64,000 nucleotides of DNA from Arthrobacter sp. H-02-3 (GTDB lineage Bacteria > Actinomycetota > Actinomycetes > Actinomycetales > Micrococcaceae). Within the stretch, counting starts at the first letter, position 1. Every line of letters starts with the position of its first letter. The notes beneath the pieces are model-generated. The model saw only the letters and a list, made by a program, of their open reading frames with translations. It searched no databases and had not been told where the DNA came from. This document shows, one piece after another, positions 1-7,492 of the stretch. Location: the NCBI RefSeq assembly GCF_003097355.1, contig NZ_PYUI01000013.1, forward strand, positions 62,001 to 126,000, in the 5' to 3' direction. The position numbers were made by a program, and so were the translations under genes.

Positions 1-304
1 CGTGACCCACGGCACCATTTCGCGTTGCCGCCCCGGCTTTCCGGGGCGCGCTGGAAAGTCCAACGATTAGCTCCGGGCGCATTGTTACGCGATAATAGAG
101 GATAAGCAAGGACAAGAAGCACACTGAGTTTAATCGCGAGCGGTTTGATGGCAAGCGGTTGATTCGCAAGCGGTTTATTCGTAAGCGGTTGTGAGCGGGT
201 CTGTCACGGCGGCCTCCTGGAGCGCTGCCGGACGGCTTGATTGACCAAGCGGACGCAGCCCGGCCGGGCTGGTATGTCAGGGACTAATGGAGGGGATATT
301 CCTT
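1..304. other. Intergenic region at left window edge
   Basis: No convincing coding sequence on either strand. The region holds a four-copy 15-bp tandem repeat (136-195) and, near its right end, the ribosome binding site GGAGGGG (289-295) of the DUF3117 gene. The promoter of that gene presumably lies here, but I could not pick -35/-10 boxes with confidence. Confidence 0.5.
136..195. repeat. 15-bp tandem repeat, four copies
   Basis: Four consecutive 15-nt units with the core AAGCGGTT (136-150, 151-165, 166-180, 181-195). Units 2 and 3 read GCAAGCGGTTGATTC and GCAAGCGGTTTATTC, differing at one position; units 1 and 4 are more diverged. The array lies about 110 nt upstream of the DUF3117 start codon and is non-coding as far as I can see. 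It could be a minisatellite or a row of protein binding sites. Confidence 0.75.
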
Positions 305-472
305 ATGGCGGCAATGAAACCACGCACCGGCGACGGCCCTATGGAAGTGACGAAAGAGGGACGAAGCTTGATCATGCGTGTTCCGCTCGAAGGCGGGGGG
401 CGGCTCGTGGTCGAGCTCAACGCTGCTGAGGCGACAAACCTCAAGGAATGCCTCGTCGGCGTCACCGAATAG
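305..472 (+). CDS. DUF3117 domain-containing protein
   Basis: A 55-residue protein matching the small, highly conserved actinobacterial DUF3117 family: MAAMKPRTGDGP at the N-terminus, then TKEGR and a MRVPLEGGGRLVVEL core. The family has no established function. An in-frame ATG lies 18 nt upstream at 287, but the purine-rich GGAGGGG at 289-295 sits inside that extension at a normal distance from the ATG at 305, and family members begin MAAMKPRTGDGP, so 305 is preferred. A rho-independent terminator follows at 497-537, so it is probably transcribed alone. Confidence 0.9.
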   Translation: MAAMKPRTGDGPMEVTKEGRSLIMRVPLEGGGRLVVELNAAEATNLKECLVGVTE

Positions 473-496
473 CTTCACACCAAGAGCTTCGCAAGA

Positions 497-537
497 GGGC
501 GGGGTCCCAGCCACCAGGCTGCGGACCCCGCCCTTTT
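497..537 (+). terminator. Rho-independent terminator after the DUF3117 gene
   Basis: An 11-bp perfect stem (GGGCGGGGTCC at 497-507, GGACCCCGCCC at 523-533) with a 15-nt loop, followed by TTTT. The T-run lies on the plus-strand side, so it terminates the DUF3117 transcript. Confidence 0.85.
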
Positions 538-540
538 CTG

Positions 541-585
541 CTTGTGCGTCCCCTGCTTGTGCGTCCCCTGCTTGTGCGTCTCCTG
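541..585. repeat. 15-bp tandem repeat, three copies
   Basis: CTTGTGCGTCCCCTG occurs at 541-555 and 556-570, with a one-mismatch copy at 571-585. It lies between the terminator at 497-537 and the stop codon of the O-methyltransferase (614), i.e. in the 3' untranslated region of that minus-strand gene. Confidence 0.9.
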
Positions 586-613
586 CCTGTGCCTGGCGCG
601 TGGTTCCTGACGC

Positions 614-1246
614 TTACTTCTTGACGGCGATGAGCAGGCCGTCGCCGGTGGGCAGCATGGCGGAGGCGAGTCGGTCGTCGTCGCGGATGGATTTGCCGAT
701 CTGGCGGAGCACAACGGTGGTGGCGTCCCGGGCGGCCGGGTTCGCCACACGGTCCTTGTCGAGGGCGTCGTTGACGATCAGCAGGCCGCCGGACTTGAGC
801 AGCCGCACGGCCTGCTCCACGTAGCTGGGGTAGTTCGGTTTGTCGGCATCGATGAACACGAGATCGTAGGCCCCGTCCGTCAGCCGCGGCAGGACGTCGC
901 CGGCGCGGCCCGAAATGGTGCGCGTGCGGTTGGCGGGGCTGCCGGCTTCCTGGAACGCTTCGCGCGCCGCCTTGAGGTGTTCGACGTCGACGTCGATCGT
1001 CGTCAGGACGGCCTGCGGACCGAGCCCGCGCAGGATGCACACGCCGGACACCCCGGCGCCGGTTCCGATCTCCACGGCGGTCTGTGCCTTGGACGCCGCT
1101 GCCAGCACCGTCAGCACGGCACCCACGCCTGGGCCGATCGGCGTCACGCCAAGCTCGAAAGACCGTTCGCGCGCGTGCAACAGGACCTCATCCTCGGCAG
1201 GCAGATCTTCTGCGTAGGACCAGCTCGTGGACTTATCGGCGCTCAT
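614..1246 (-). CDS. Class I SAM-dependent O-methyltransferase (methyltransferase family 3)
   Basis: A 210-residue single-domain enzyme of the caffeoyl-CoA/catechol O-methyltransferase family. The SAM-binding glycine loop VEIGTGAGVSG lies near residues 57-67. The acidic motif LVFIDADK and the following LLKSGGLLIVND carry the residues that bind divalent metal and substrate in this family. The physiological acceptor cannot be read from sequence. It is divergent from sigE with a 292-nt gap; the same pairing is found beside mycobacterial sigE (Rv1220c, from memory), which supports orthology. Length is normal for the family. Confidence 0.88.
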   Translation of the reverse strand: MSADKSTSWSYAEDLPAEDEVLLHARERSFELGVTPIGPGVGAVLTVLAAASKAQTAVEIGTGAGVSGVCILRGLGPQAVLTTIDVDVEHLKAAREAFQEAGSPANRTRTISGRAGDVLPRLTDGAYDLVFIDADKPNYPSYVEQAVRLLKSGGLLIVNDALDKDRVANPAARDATTVVLRQIGKSIRDDDRLASAMLPTGDGLLIAVKK

Positions 1247-1479
1247 GGGTAATCGCTTTCTGGGCGGCAGGGGAGTACTCCCTACAGCGTACTGTGTCCG
1301 ACGGGACGCGACACGGAGGCGGCGGGGCCGTGGCCCCGGCAGACGGGCAGGCGATCCGCCTCGGGGCAGACGTTCTGCCTTCGGCGGAAGACTGCGTCGC
1401 GTCAGGAAATTCCCAGCTTATTTTGAAATGATGGGTATCCGCTCATCCGCGTGGTGATCGGCGTCGAATGAAGAGTGCA

Positions 1480-1505
1480 GGAACCTGCGCGAGCAGGCAC
1501 CGTTC
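1480..1505 (+). promoter_or_regulatory. Candidate ECF-type promoter of sigE
   Basis: GGAACC at 1480-1485 and CGTTC at 1501-1505 are separated by 15 nt. This resembles the GGAAC / GTT boxes used by SigE/SigH-type ECF sigma factors. It lies 34 nt upstream of the sigE start codon, as expected for autoregulation. Short motifs of this kind arise by chance in GC-rich DNA, so this is a candidate only. Confidence 0.5.
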
Positions 1506-1538
1506 AGGCGTAGGTACCATCCATGAGGGGAGCGGACG

Positions 1539-2192
1539 ATGTCGGTTCTGACACCTGTCCCGGCAACTGAGGCAACTGATCCAACCGGCCAGCCCGGCAC
1601 CGCGGCGGAAGCCGAATGGGTACGGCCCACCTGGGAGGAAGTGGTGACGAACCACTCCGCCAAGGTCTACCGCCTTGCGTACCGGCTGACCGGAAACAAG
1701 TACGACGCCGAGGACCTCACCCAGGAGGTGTTCGTCCGGGTGTTCCGTTCGCTGGAGAACTTCAGGCCGGGCACCCTGGACGGCTGGCTGCACCGGATCA
1801 CCACCAACCTTTTCCTGGACCAGGCCCGGCGCAAGAGCCGGATCCGCTTTGACGCCCTAGCCGACGACGCCGAGTCGCGGCTCCCCGGCCGGGAACCCGG
1901 CCCGGAGCAGAGCTTCGAGTTCAACAACCTCGACGTCGATGTTCAGGCCGCGCTTGAAGAGCTGCCCCCGGACTTCCGGGCCGCCGTCGTGCTGTGCGAC
2001 CTTGAAGGCTTGTCCTACGACGAAGTCGCCGCCGCGCTGGACATCAAACTCGGCACCGTCAGGTCCCGCATCCACCGCGGCCGGACGATGCTGCGCGAAA
2101 AGCTCGCGCACCGCGACCCGCGCCCTGCACAGCAGGCCAAGCAGTCCCTCAAGCCGCGGCTCAAAATGCCGCGCATCGCCGGCCTCCTCTGA
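1539..2192 (+). CDS. sigE: ECF RNA polymerase sigma factor SigE
   Basis: A 217-residue ECF sigma factor. Region 2 (about residues 35-100) contains the core-binding and -10-recognition stretch [16 protein letters not shown] and the [12 protein letters not shown] segment. Region 4 (about 145-200) contains [20 protein letters not shown] and the helix-turn-helix [19 protein letters not shown]. It directs transcription in response to envelope or oxidative stress in related actinobacteria. The next gene, 8 nt downstream, encodes a zinc anti-sigma factor, the usual partner. A GGAAC/GTT promoter candidate upstream suggests self-activation. The N-terminal 25 residues are low complexity and the exact start is less certain than the rest. 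Confidence 0.92.
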   Translation: MSVLTPVPATEATDPTGQPGTAAEAEWVRPTWEEVVTNHSAKVYRLAYRLTGNKYDAEDLTQEVFVRVFRSLENFRPGTLDGWLHRITTNLFLDQARRKSRIRFDALADDAESRLPGREPGPEQSFEFNNLDVDVQAALEELPPDFRAAVVLCDLEGLSYDEVAAALDIKLGTVRSRIHRGRTMLREKLAHRDPRPAQQAKQSLKPRLKMPRIAGLL

Positions 2193-2200
2193 AGCGGTCC

Positions 2201-3610
2201 ATGGGTCTACTGAAACGTTTGCTGGGCGGTTCCGGCTGCAGGTTTTCGGGCAGGACCGGCCGTAGCCGCATCGGCGCCACCCGGAAGCTGTCCGCCGGCC
2301 ACCACGATCACATGGAGACCTGCGCCGAATGCCGCGCCCGGCAGCAGCGCGAGCGCCAGTACCTGGAGAGGCTCCGCGGCGCCGCCGTGCCCGAGGCCAG
2401 CGAGGACCTGACCGCACGGCTCCTGGCACGGACCGAGCAGTTGGCCGCCGAACGCGCAGCCGCAGAAGGCACAGACTCAGCACGAGCTGATACTGCACCG
2501 GCGGACACAGCCCGTGCAGGCACAGCCCCTGCAGGCAGCGCGCGGGCGGACACGGAAGGCGCGGAATCGGCCTGGGCGGAATCGGCCTGGGCGGACACAG
2601 CGCCGGGAGGCACGCATCAGGCGCCAGAGCGTTTGCCCGCAGAGGACTTCACGACAGATCGGCCAGGGACGGACCGGCCGCTTGGCGGTTGGCCGGCGGA
2701 GGCCGCGCATCCCCAAGGCGGCCGCCGCCGCGGCCCGCGCCTGCCCGCACTGGCGGCTGGAGGGGCCGTCGCTGCCCTCGCCCTCATGGCCGGCACCGCA
2801 TACTTCATGGGAGGCGACGCCACAGGCCTGGCCGACGGCGCAGAGACCTCCAGACTCTCCCACCCCGACACCGCAGGGCAGCTCGCCACCGGAGAGCCGC
2901 TCGCCACGGGGAACCTGTCTGATGTCGACGGCTCCAGTGGCGGCGGAGCCGGCACCGCCGGCGTCCCGGGGGACGCGGGAAGCGGACCCTGGGTTGGACT
3001 CGGCCCGGGCGGCGAACCCGATTTCGCCCCGGCCGGGGCGTTGAGCGCTGGGCAGCTTGCGGCTTTGCGGGCGCAGGGATGGACATGTCCGGAACTGCGG
3101 GACCTAGGATTCCACCTGATGTGGGCCCGGGCCGGTGTCATGTCCGGGGACGAGGTCCTGGAACTTCGCCTCACGGACGGCCGGCACTTCGCCACGGTCC
3201 TGGAACAGCACGATTCCGCGCCGCGGGTGCCCGGAACGCCAGCGGCACAGGCCCGGGCGGATGCTTCGCCAATCAACGTGCTGACGGGCCACACCGCCAT
3301 GACGGACGGCTTCACGGTGGCGAAGGCCGGTACGGCCGCAGCCCCGGAATCCGGGCCTGACGCCCGGCCCGGGGCCGGACCCGGGGACAATGCGCTCTGG
3401 GTCAACCCCGGCCCGCCCTACCGGGCCATCTACCAGACCGCCGCGGCCACCTACACGTACGTGTCGGACCTGCCGGCCAATCAGGCCGGCGACGGCGCTG
3501 CCGCCCTCACCCGGGTAAGCAGCCGAGCCTCGGCGCCCGCGTCACGCGACGGAATCCCGGAACGGATCGAGCGCGGGCTGAGCCGAATCCTGGAGCACCT
3601 GGCCCCGTGA
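2201..3610 (+). CDS. Membrane-anchored zinc anti-sigma factor (RseA-like, partner of SigE)
   Basis: 469 residues. The N-terminal zinc anti-sigma (ZAS) motif H-x3-C-x2-C is exact: H37, C41, C44. A linker at about 95-135 is built from five-residue units (ADTAP, ADTAR, AGTAP, AESAW). One transmembrane helix lies near 181-203 after an Arg-rich stretch. The rest should be extracytoplasmic and ends in a domain (about 280-445) that I do not recognise. It begins 8 nt after sigE, so the two are presumably coexpressed. The protein is much longer than mycobacterial RseA, and its extracytoplasmic part may be the signal sensor. The start codon is uncertain because the first 30 residues are not conserved-looking. 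Confidence 0.8.
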   Translation: MGLLKRLLGGSGCRFSGRTGRSRIGATRKLSAGHHDHMETCAECRARQQRERQYLERLRGAAVPEASEDLTARLLARTEQLAAERAAAEGTDSARADTAPADTARAGTAPAGSARADTEGAESAWAESAWADTAPGGTHQAPERLPAEDFTTDRPGTDRPLGGWPAEAAHPQGGRRRGPRLPALAAGGAVAALALMAGTAYFMGGDATGLADGAETSRLSHPDTAGQLATGEPLATGNLSDVDGSSGGGAGTAGVPGDAGSGPWVGLGPGGEPDFAPAGALSAGQLAALRAQGWTCPELRDLGFHLMWARAGVMSGDEVLELRLTDGRHFATVLEQHDSAPRVPGTPAAQARADASPINVLTGHTAMTDGFTVAKAGTAAAPESGPDARPGAGPGDNALWVNPGPPYRAIYQTAAATYTYVSDLPANQAGDGAAALTRVSSRASAPASRDGIPERIERGLSRILEHLAP

Positions 3611-3691
3611 GGCAGCAACGGGGTCGACATCGTAGGCATCCCGACTTCGCGAAGTCGTCGCCAGCCCGAACGAGAGGGTAATCTTCCTAAA

Positions 3692-4087
3692 GTGCTTGGA
3701 ATCAATGGACCGGAGTTCTTACTTCTGCTGATCATCGGCCTTCTGGTGATTGGTCCCAGCAGGCTGCCCGAATACACCCAGAAACTTGCCAATATCGTCA
3801 AGGAAGTGCGCCGGATGGCGTCGGGTGCGCGGGAACAGATCAAGGAAGAAGTCGGCATCGATATCGACGAGGTCGACTGGAAGAAGTATGACCCCCGGCA
3901 GTACGATCCGCGCCGGATCATCAAGGAAGCGCTCCTGGAGGACGACACCAAGCCGGTGAGCTCCGGGGCGCCCGTAACGGTTTCCGCGGCTGCGGCCGCC
4001 ACTGCCGTCGCCGAACACCGCCCGGCCCGGGTCTTTGAGCGGCTGCCCGCGGGCGAATCAGCGCCCTTCGACTCAGAAGCGACCTAG
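3692..4087 (+). CDS. tatB: Sec-independent protein translocase subunit TatB
   Basis: A 131-residue protein starting at GTG 3692. The short N-terminal hydrophobic helix (GPEFLLLLIIGLLVIGPSRL) with its GP hinge, followed by an amphipathic helix (LANIVKEVRRMASGAREQIKEE), is the TatA/TatB/Hcf106 signature. The longer acidic tail favours TatB over TatA. It works with TatA and TatC in export of folded twin-arginine proteins; neither partner is in this window. In mycobacteria tatB also follows sigE and its anti-sigma gene, but with htrA between them; here no htrA is present. Confidence 0.88.
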   Translation: MLGINGPEFLLLLIIGLLVIGPSRLPEYTQKLANIVKEVRRMASGAREQIKEEVGIDIDEVDWKKYDPRQYDPRRIIKEALLEDDTKPVSSGAPVTVSAAAAATAVAEHRPARVFERLPAGESAPFDSEAT

Positions 4088-4193
4088 GACCTCACGCGGC
4101 CCCGCCCAATATGCGGCCCGGCCCGAATGATCCTGCCCCGGTCTGCGGACGCCAACAGTGGCGCCAGCCGTCTGCCTCAACCTGCCGCCCCGG

Positions 4194-5321
4194 TCAGCGG
4201 GGCTGCAGACCCAGCGGCATGCCCTTGAGCCCGCGGGGCACCGACGCCAGCTTCCCGGCGATCCCGGCCAAGACAAGGGCAGCCGGCGTCTCGGGACGGC
4301 CCAGCACGAGCGGCACCCCGGCATCTCCGCCCTCACGCAACAGGACTTCGAGGGGAATCTGGCCCAGCAACGGGACGTCATCGCCCACGGTGGCGGAGAG
4401 GCGCTCGGCGAGCACGGCGCCGCCGCCGCTGCCGAACAGTTCCATCCTGCCGCCGTCGGGCATTTCAAGATAGGACATGTTTTCCACGACGCCGGCCACG
4501 GTCTGGCCGGTCTGCGTGGCGATCGCCCCGGCCCGCTCGGCAACATCCGCGGCGGCCGCCTGCGGGGTGGTCACGACCAGGATCTGGGCCTTGGGCAGCA
4601 GCTGGGCTACGGAGATCGCGATGTCGCCCGTGCCCGGCGGCAGGTCCAGGAAGAGGGCGTCGAGGTCGCCGAAGTACACGTCCGTGAGGAACTGCTCCAG
4701 CGCCCGGTGCAGCATCGGCCCGCGCCACGCGACAGGCTGGTTTCCGGTGACAAACATGCCGATGGAGATGACCTTGACCCCGTAGGCCACCGGCGGCAGG
4801 ATCATGTCGTCCACCCGCGTGGGGGCCTGGGTGATGCCCATCAGCGCCGGGACGGAGAAACCGTACACATCCGCGTCCACGATCCCCACGCGGAGCCCCT
4901 GGGCCGCCAGCGCGCACGCCAGGTTGACCGTCACCGAAGACTTGCCCACTCCGCCTTTGCCGCTCGCGACGGCGTACACCCTGGTCAGGGAGCCGGGAGC
5001 GTTGAACGGGATGCCGCGCTGGCCGCCGGAGCCGCGCAACTGCTCCTTGAGGGCGTCGCGCTGCGCCTGCGTCATGACTTTCAAGTCAACATCGACGCCG
5101 GTGACGCCCGGGACGGCGGACAGGGCAGCTTCGGCGTCCGCGGTGATGGTGCCGCGCAGCGGGCAGCCCGCAATGGTCAGAAGCACCACAAGCCGCACCC
5201 TGCCGCCGTCGGAGATCTGCACCGACTCCACCATGCCGAGCTCGGTGATGGGGCGGCGGAGTTCAGGGTCAATCACGGTGGCAAGTGCCGCGTGCACTGC
5301 CTGTTCCAGCGGGGTGCTCAT
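4194..5321 (-). CDS. mrp: Mrp/ApbC-type P-loop ATPase (iron-sulfur carrier family)
   Basis: 375 residues. An N-terminal DUF59/MIP18 domain (about 5-85) carries a conserved cysteine (AGCPLRG). The Mrp/NBP35 ATPase domain follows, with the deviant Walker A GKGGVGKS at 121-128 and LFLDLPPGTGD near 223-233. The family carries or inserts Fe-S clusters as a homodimer. The CxxC that bridges the dimer's cluster in E. coli ApbC would lie in the segment ENMSYLEMPDGG...FGSGGG (280-300), but no cysteine is present there. It converges with tatB and lies 11 nt downstream of the DUF1003 gene on the same strand. Confidence 0.9.
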   Translation of the reverse strand: MSTPLEQAVHAALATVIDPELRRPITELGMVESVQISDGGRVRLVVLLTIAGCPLRGTITADAEAALSAVPGVTGVDVDLKVMTQAQRDALKEQLRGSGGQRGIPFNAPGSLTRVYAVASGKGGVGKSSVTVNLACALAAQGLRVGIVDADVYGFSVPALMGITQAPTRVDDMILPPVAYGVKVISIGMFVTGNQPVAWRGPMLHRALEQFLTDVYFGDLDALFLDLPPGTGDIAISVAQLLPKAQILVVTTPQAAAADVAERAGAIATQTGQTVAGVVENMSYLEMPDGGRMELFGSGGGAVLAERLSATVGDDVPLLGQIPLEVLLREGGDAGVPLVLGRPETPAALVLAGIAGKLASVPRGLKGMPLGLQPR

Positions 5322-5332
5322 GCGGGCGATGC

Positions 5333-6139
5333 TCAGCTTTCGGGGAAGGTGCGGTGTGCAGGCAGGCGGGCGGGGTCGGCAGCATCCGCAGCATCGGCCG
5401 TGAGGCTCGACGGCGGGTTCGCGGAGTGGTTCAACGGCGGGTTCGCCTTCCGGTCCTCCTGCGCGGTGTCCCGCTTGCCGCCGGTCTTGACGCGGGGAAT
5501 CTGCTGGGTCCTGGGCCCGCGCTGCTTGTCGCGACGCTCCTTCAGCTTCTCCTTGACCTTGTCCCGCGGGGTCTCGTGGGCGCCGGCAGAAGGATCATGC
5601 GTGCGCAGTTCTTCCTGCGCCTCCAGCATGTCCTCCAGCAGGCTGCGCAGCTCGGCGCGGACGTAGTCGCGGGTGGCGACCTCGCGCAGCGCGATGCGCA
5701 GGGACGCAAGTTCCCGGGTCAGGTACTCGGTGTCGGAGAGATTGCGCTCAGCCCGCTGCCGGTCCTGCTGGAGCGAGACCTTGTCCCGGTCGTCCTGGCG
5801 GTTCTGCGCGAGCAGCAGCAGCGGAGCGGCGTAGGAGGCCTGGAGGGAGAGCATGAGGGTCAGCAGGGTGAAGCCCAGTGCCCGTGAATCGAACTGCCAT
5901 TCAACCGGGGCCCACGTGTTCCAGCCCAGCCAGAAGACACAGAACACGGTCATGTAGAGCAGGAACTGCGGGGTGCCCATGAAACGGGCGAAGCCTTCCG
6001 TGGCATGGCCGAAGGCGTCCGGGTCGGGACGGAAATTGGGCAGGATACGTTGCCGGCCGCTGAGAGGCGTGTCCAGGCCGCCGGAAGTCCTGCTGCCGGG
6101 GCGGACGTTGGAGGTCCGGGGTGCGGTGGGATCAGCCAA
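5333..6139 (-). CDS. DUF1003 domain-containing membrane protein
   Basis: About 268 residues. The DUF1003 core (about 40-190) has two hydrophobic helices around the FLLYMTVFCVFWLGWNTW and LGFTLLTLMLSLQASYAAPLL segments, then NRQDDRDK and a coiled-coil-like region rich in Arg and Glu. The C-terminal 80 residues are charged and low complexity. Function is unknown. The gene overlaps the stop of the upstream MgtE_N/CBS gene. TTG at 6139 has GGAGG at 6149-6145 with 5 nt spacing and is preferred; a TTG at 6151 is the alternative. The overlap implies translational coupling and a shared role. Confidence 0.82.
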   Translation of the reverse strand: MADPTAPRTSNVRPGSRTSGGLDTPLSGRQRILPNFRPDPDAFGHATEGFARFMGTPQFLLYMTVFCVFWLGWNTWAPVEWQFDSRALGFTLLTLMLSLQASYAAPLLLLAQNRQDDRDKVSLQQDRQRAERNLSDTEYLTRELASLRIALREVATRDYVRAELRSLLEDMLEAQEELRTHDPSAGAHETPRDKVKEKLKERRDKQRGPRTQQIPRVKTGGKRDTAQEDRKANPPLNHSANPPSSLTADAADAADPARLPAHRTFPES

Positions 6140-7415
6140 TGCGGCCTCCAAGCTTCCTTATCGGGGCGTCGTCCTCGTGGGCGCGCCAGTCGTCCGGCAA
6201 CAGGTGATCAAGCACGTCGTCAACAGTCACCGCCCCCACAAGCCGTCCGTCCGAGTTGACCACGGGGAGCGAATTGAGGTTGTAGGTGGCCAGGGCCCGG
6301 GCCACCTCACTGATATGGGCCTGGTCGGAAACCGGTTCCAGGCTCTTGTCCACGAGGTTGCCCAGCGGCTCGGGCGGCGGGTAGCGCAGCAGCTGCTGGA
6401 TATGCACGACGCCGAGGAAACGCCCGGTGGGAGTTTCCAGCGGTGGACGGGCAACAAAGATCGAGGACGCCAGCGCGGGCGAGAGTTCCTCCCGGCGGAC
6501 GTGGGCGAGTGCCTCGGCGACGGTTGCCTCCGGGGGAAGGATCACCGGAACCGGCGTCATGAGGCCGCCGGCGGTGTCCTCGTCGTATTCGAGCAGGCGG
6601 CGGACGTCCTCGGCGCCTTCGGGTTCCATCAGCTGCAGGAGTTCCTCGGCCTGCGCGCTGGGAAGTTCGGCGAGGAGGTCCGCGGCGTCGTCGGGATCCA
6701 TTTCCTCCAGGACGTCGGCGGCGCGGTTGATGTCCAGCGCGGAGAGGATCTCCACCTGATCGCCTTCGGGCATCTCCTGCAGGACGTCGGCGAGCCGTTC
6801 GTCCTGGAGTTCACTGGCGACCTCGAAGCGGCGCTTGTCGCTCATTTCCTGGAGTGCTTCGGCGAAGTCGGCCGGCTTGAGGTCCTCGTGCGTCGCCACG
6901 AACTGGGTGGCGGCCTGGGGCTCGGTCTTGGCGCCCTGTTGGGCATCGGCCCAGTCGATGATCATGGTTTCGTTGCGGCGCAGCCGGCTCAGCGGTGAGA
7001 GGGAGTGGCCGCGGCGTACGAAAAGCTTGCTCACGAACCAGTCGCCCGAGCGGTGCTTGTCCATGGCGATGTCCTCGATGGTCGCGTCTCCGCTGCCGTC
7101 CGCGAGGGTCACCCGGCGGTCGAACATTTCAGCGACCACAAGGGTTTCCGCACCGCGCTGTTCGAAGCGGCGCAGATTGACCAGGCCGGTGCAGATGATC
7201 TGGGTCTGGTCGATGGACGTAATCCGGGTCATCGGCACAAATACGCGCTTCTTCCCGGGGACTTCGACGACGATGCCCACCACGTGCGGGGCGCCCCTGG
7301 TTCCCCGGGAGAGCACCACGACATCGCGCAGCCGTCCCAGACGGTCGCCCAGTGGGTCAAAGACGTCCAGTCCGAGGAGGCGCGCGACAAACACCCGCGT
7401 AAGATTCGTGCTCAC
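6132..7415 (-). CDS. PRC-barrel / MgtE_N / CBS-pair protein without a channel domain
   Basis: 427 residues in three parts. A PRC-barrel-like N-terminus (about 1-150) includes VFDPLGDRLGRLRDVVVL. A MgtE intracellular N domain (about 170-280) has the repeated LADVLQEMPEGD, AADVLEEMDPDDAADLLAELP pattern. A CBS pair (about 285-405) includes AGGLMTPVPVILPPEATV and LPVVNSDGRLVGAVTVDDVLDHL. In MgtE Mg2+ channels the N and CBS domains sense Mg2+ and are followed by five transmembrane helices; these are absent here. It is probably a soluble regulator. The DUF1003 gene overlaps its end. From memory, mycobacteria have the same pair (Rv1232c/Rv1231c). Confidence 0.85.
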   Translation of the reverse strand: MSTNLTRVFVARLLGLDVFDPLGDRLGRLRDVVVLSRGTRGAPHVVGIVVEVPGKKRVFVPMTRITSIDQTQIICTGLVNLRRFEQRGAETLVVAEMFDRRVTLADGSGDATIEDIAMDKHRSGDWFVSKLFVRRGHSLSPLSRLRRNETMIIDWADAQQGAKTEPQAATQFVATHEDLKPADFAEALQEMSDKRRFEVASELQDERLADVLQEMPEGDQVEILSALDINRAADVLEEMDPDDAADLLAELPSAQAEELLQLMEPEGAEDVRRLLEYDEDTAGGLMTPVPVILPPEATVAEALAHVRREELSPALASSIFVARPPLETPTGRFLGVVHIQQLLRYPPPEPLGNLVDKSLEPVSDQAHISEVARALATYNLNSLPVVNSDGRLVGAVTVDDVLDHLLPDDWRAHEDDAPIRKLGGRIG

Positions 7416-7492
7416 TCATACAGGCTACCCAGTCTGCTCTCTTTTAGCTGAATTTCCAGCCGTATACCAGCCGGATGGGTGAGAATGGGCGT

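Noticed and set aside
4158..5666. Long plus-strand open frame (502 codons) opposite mrp
   Set aside because: Antisense shadow of a clear Mrp ATPase in GC-rich DNA; no recognisable domain and His/Arg/Gly-rich translation.
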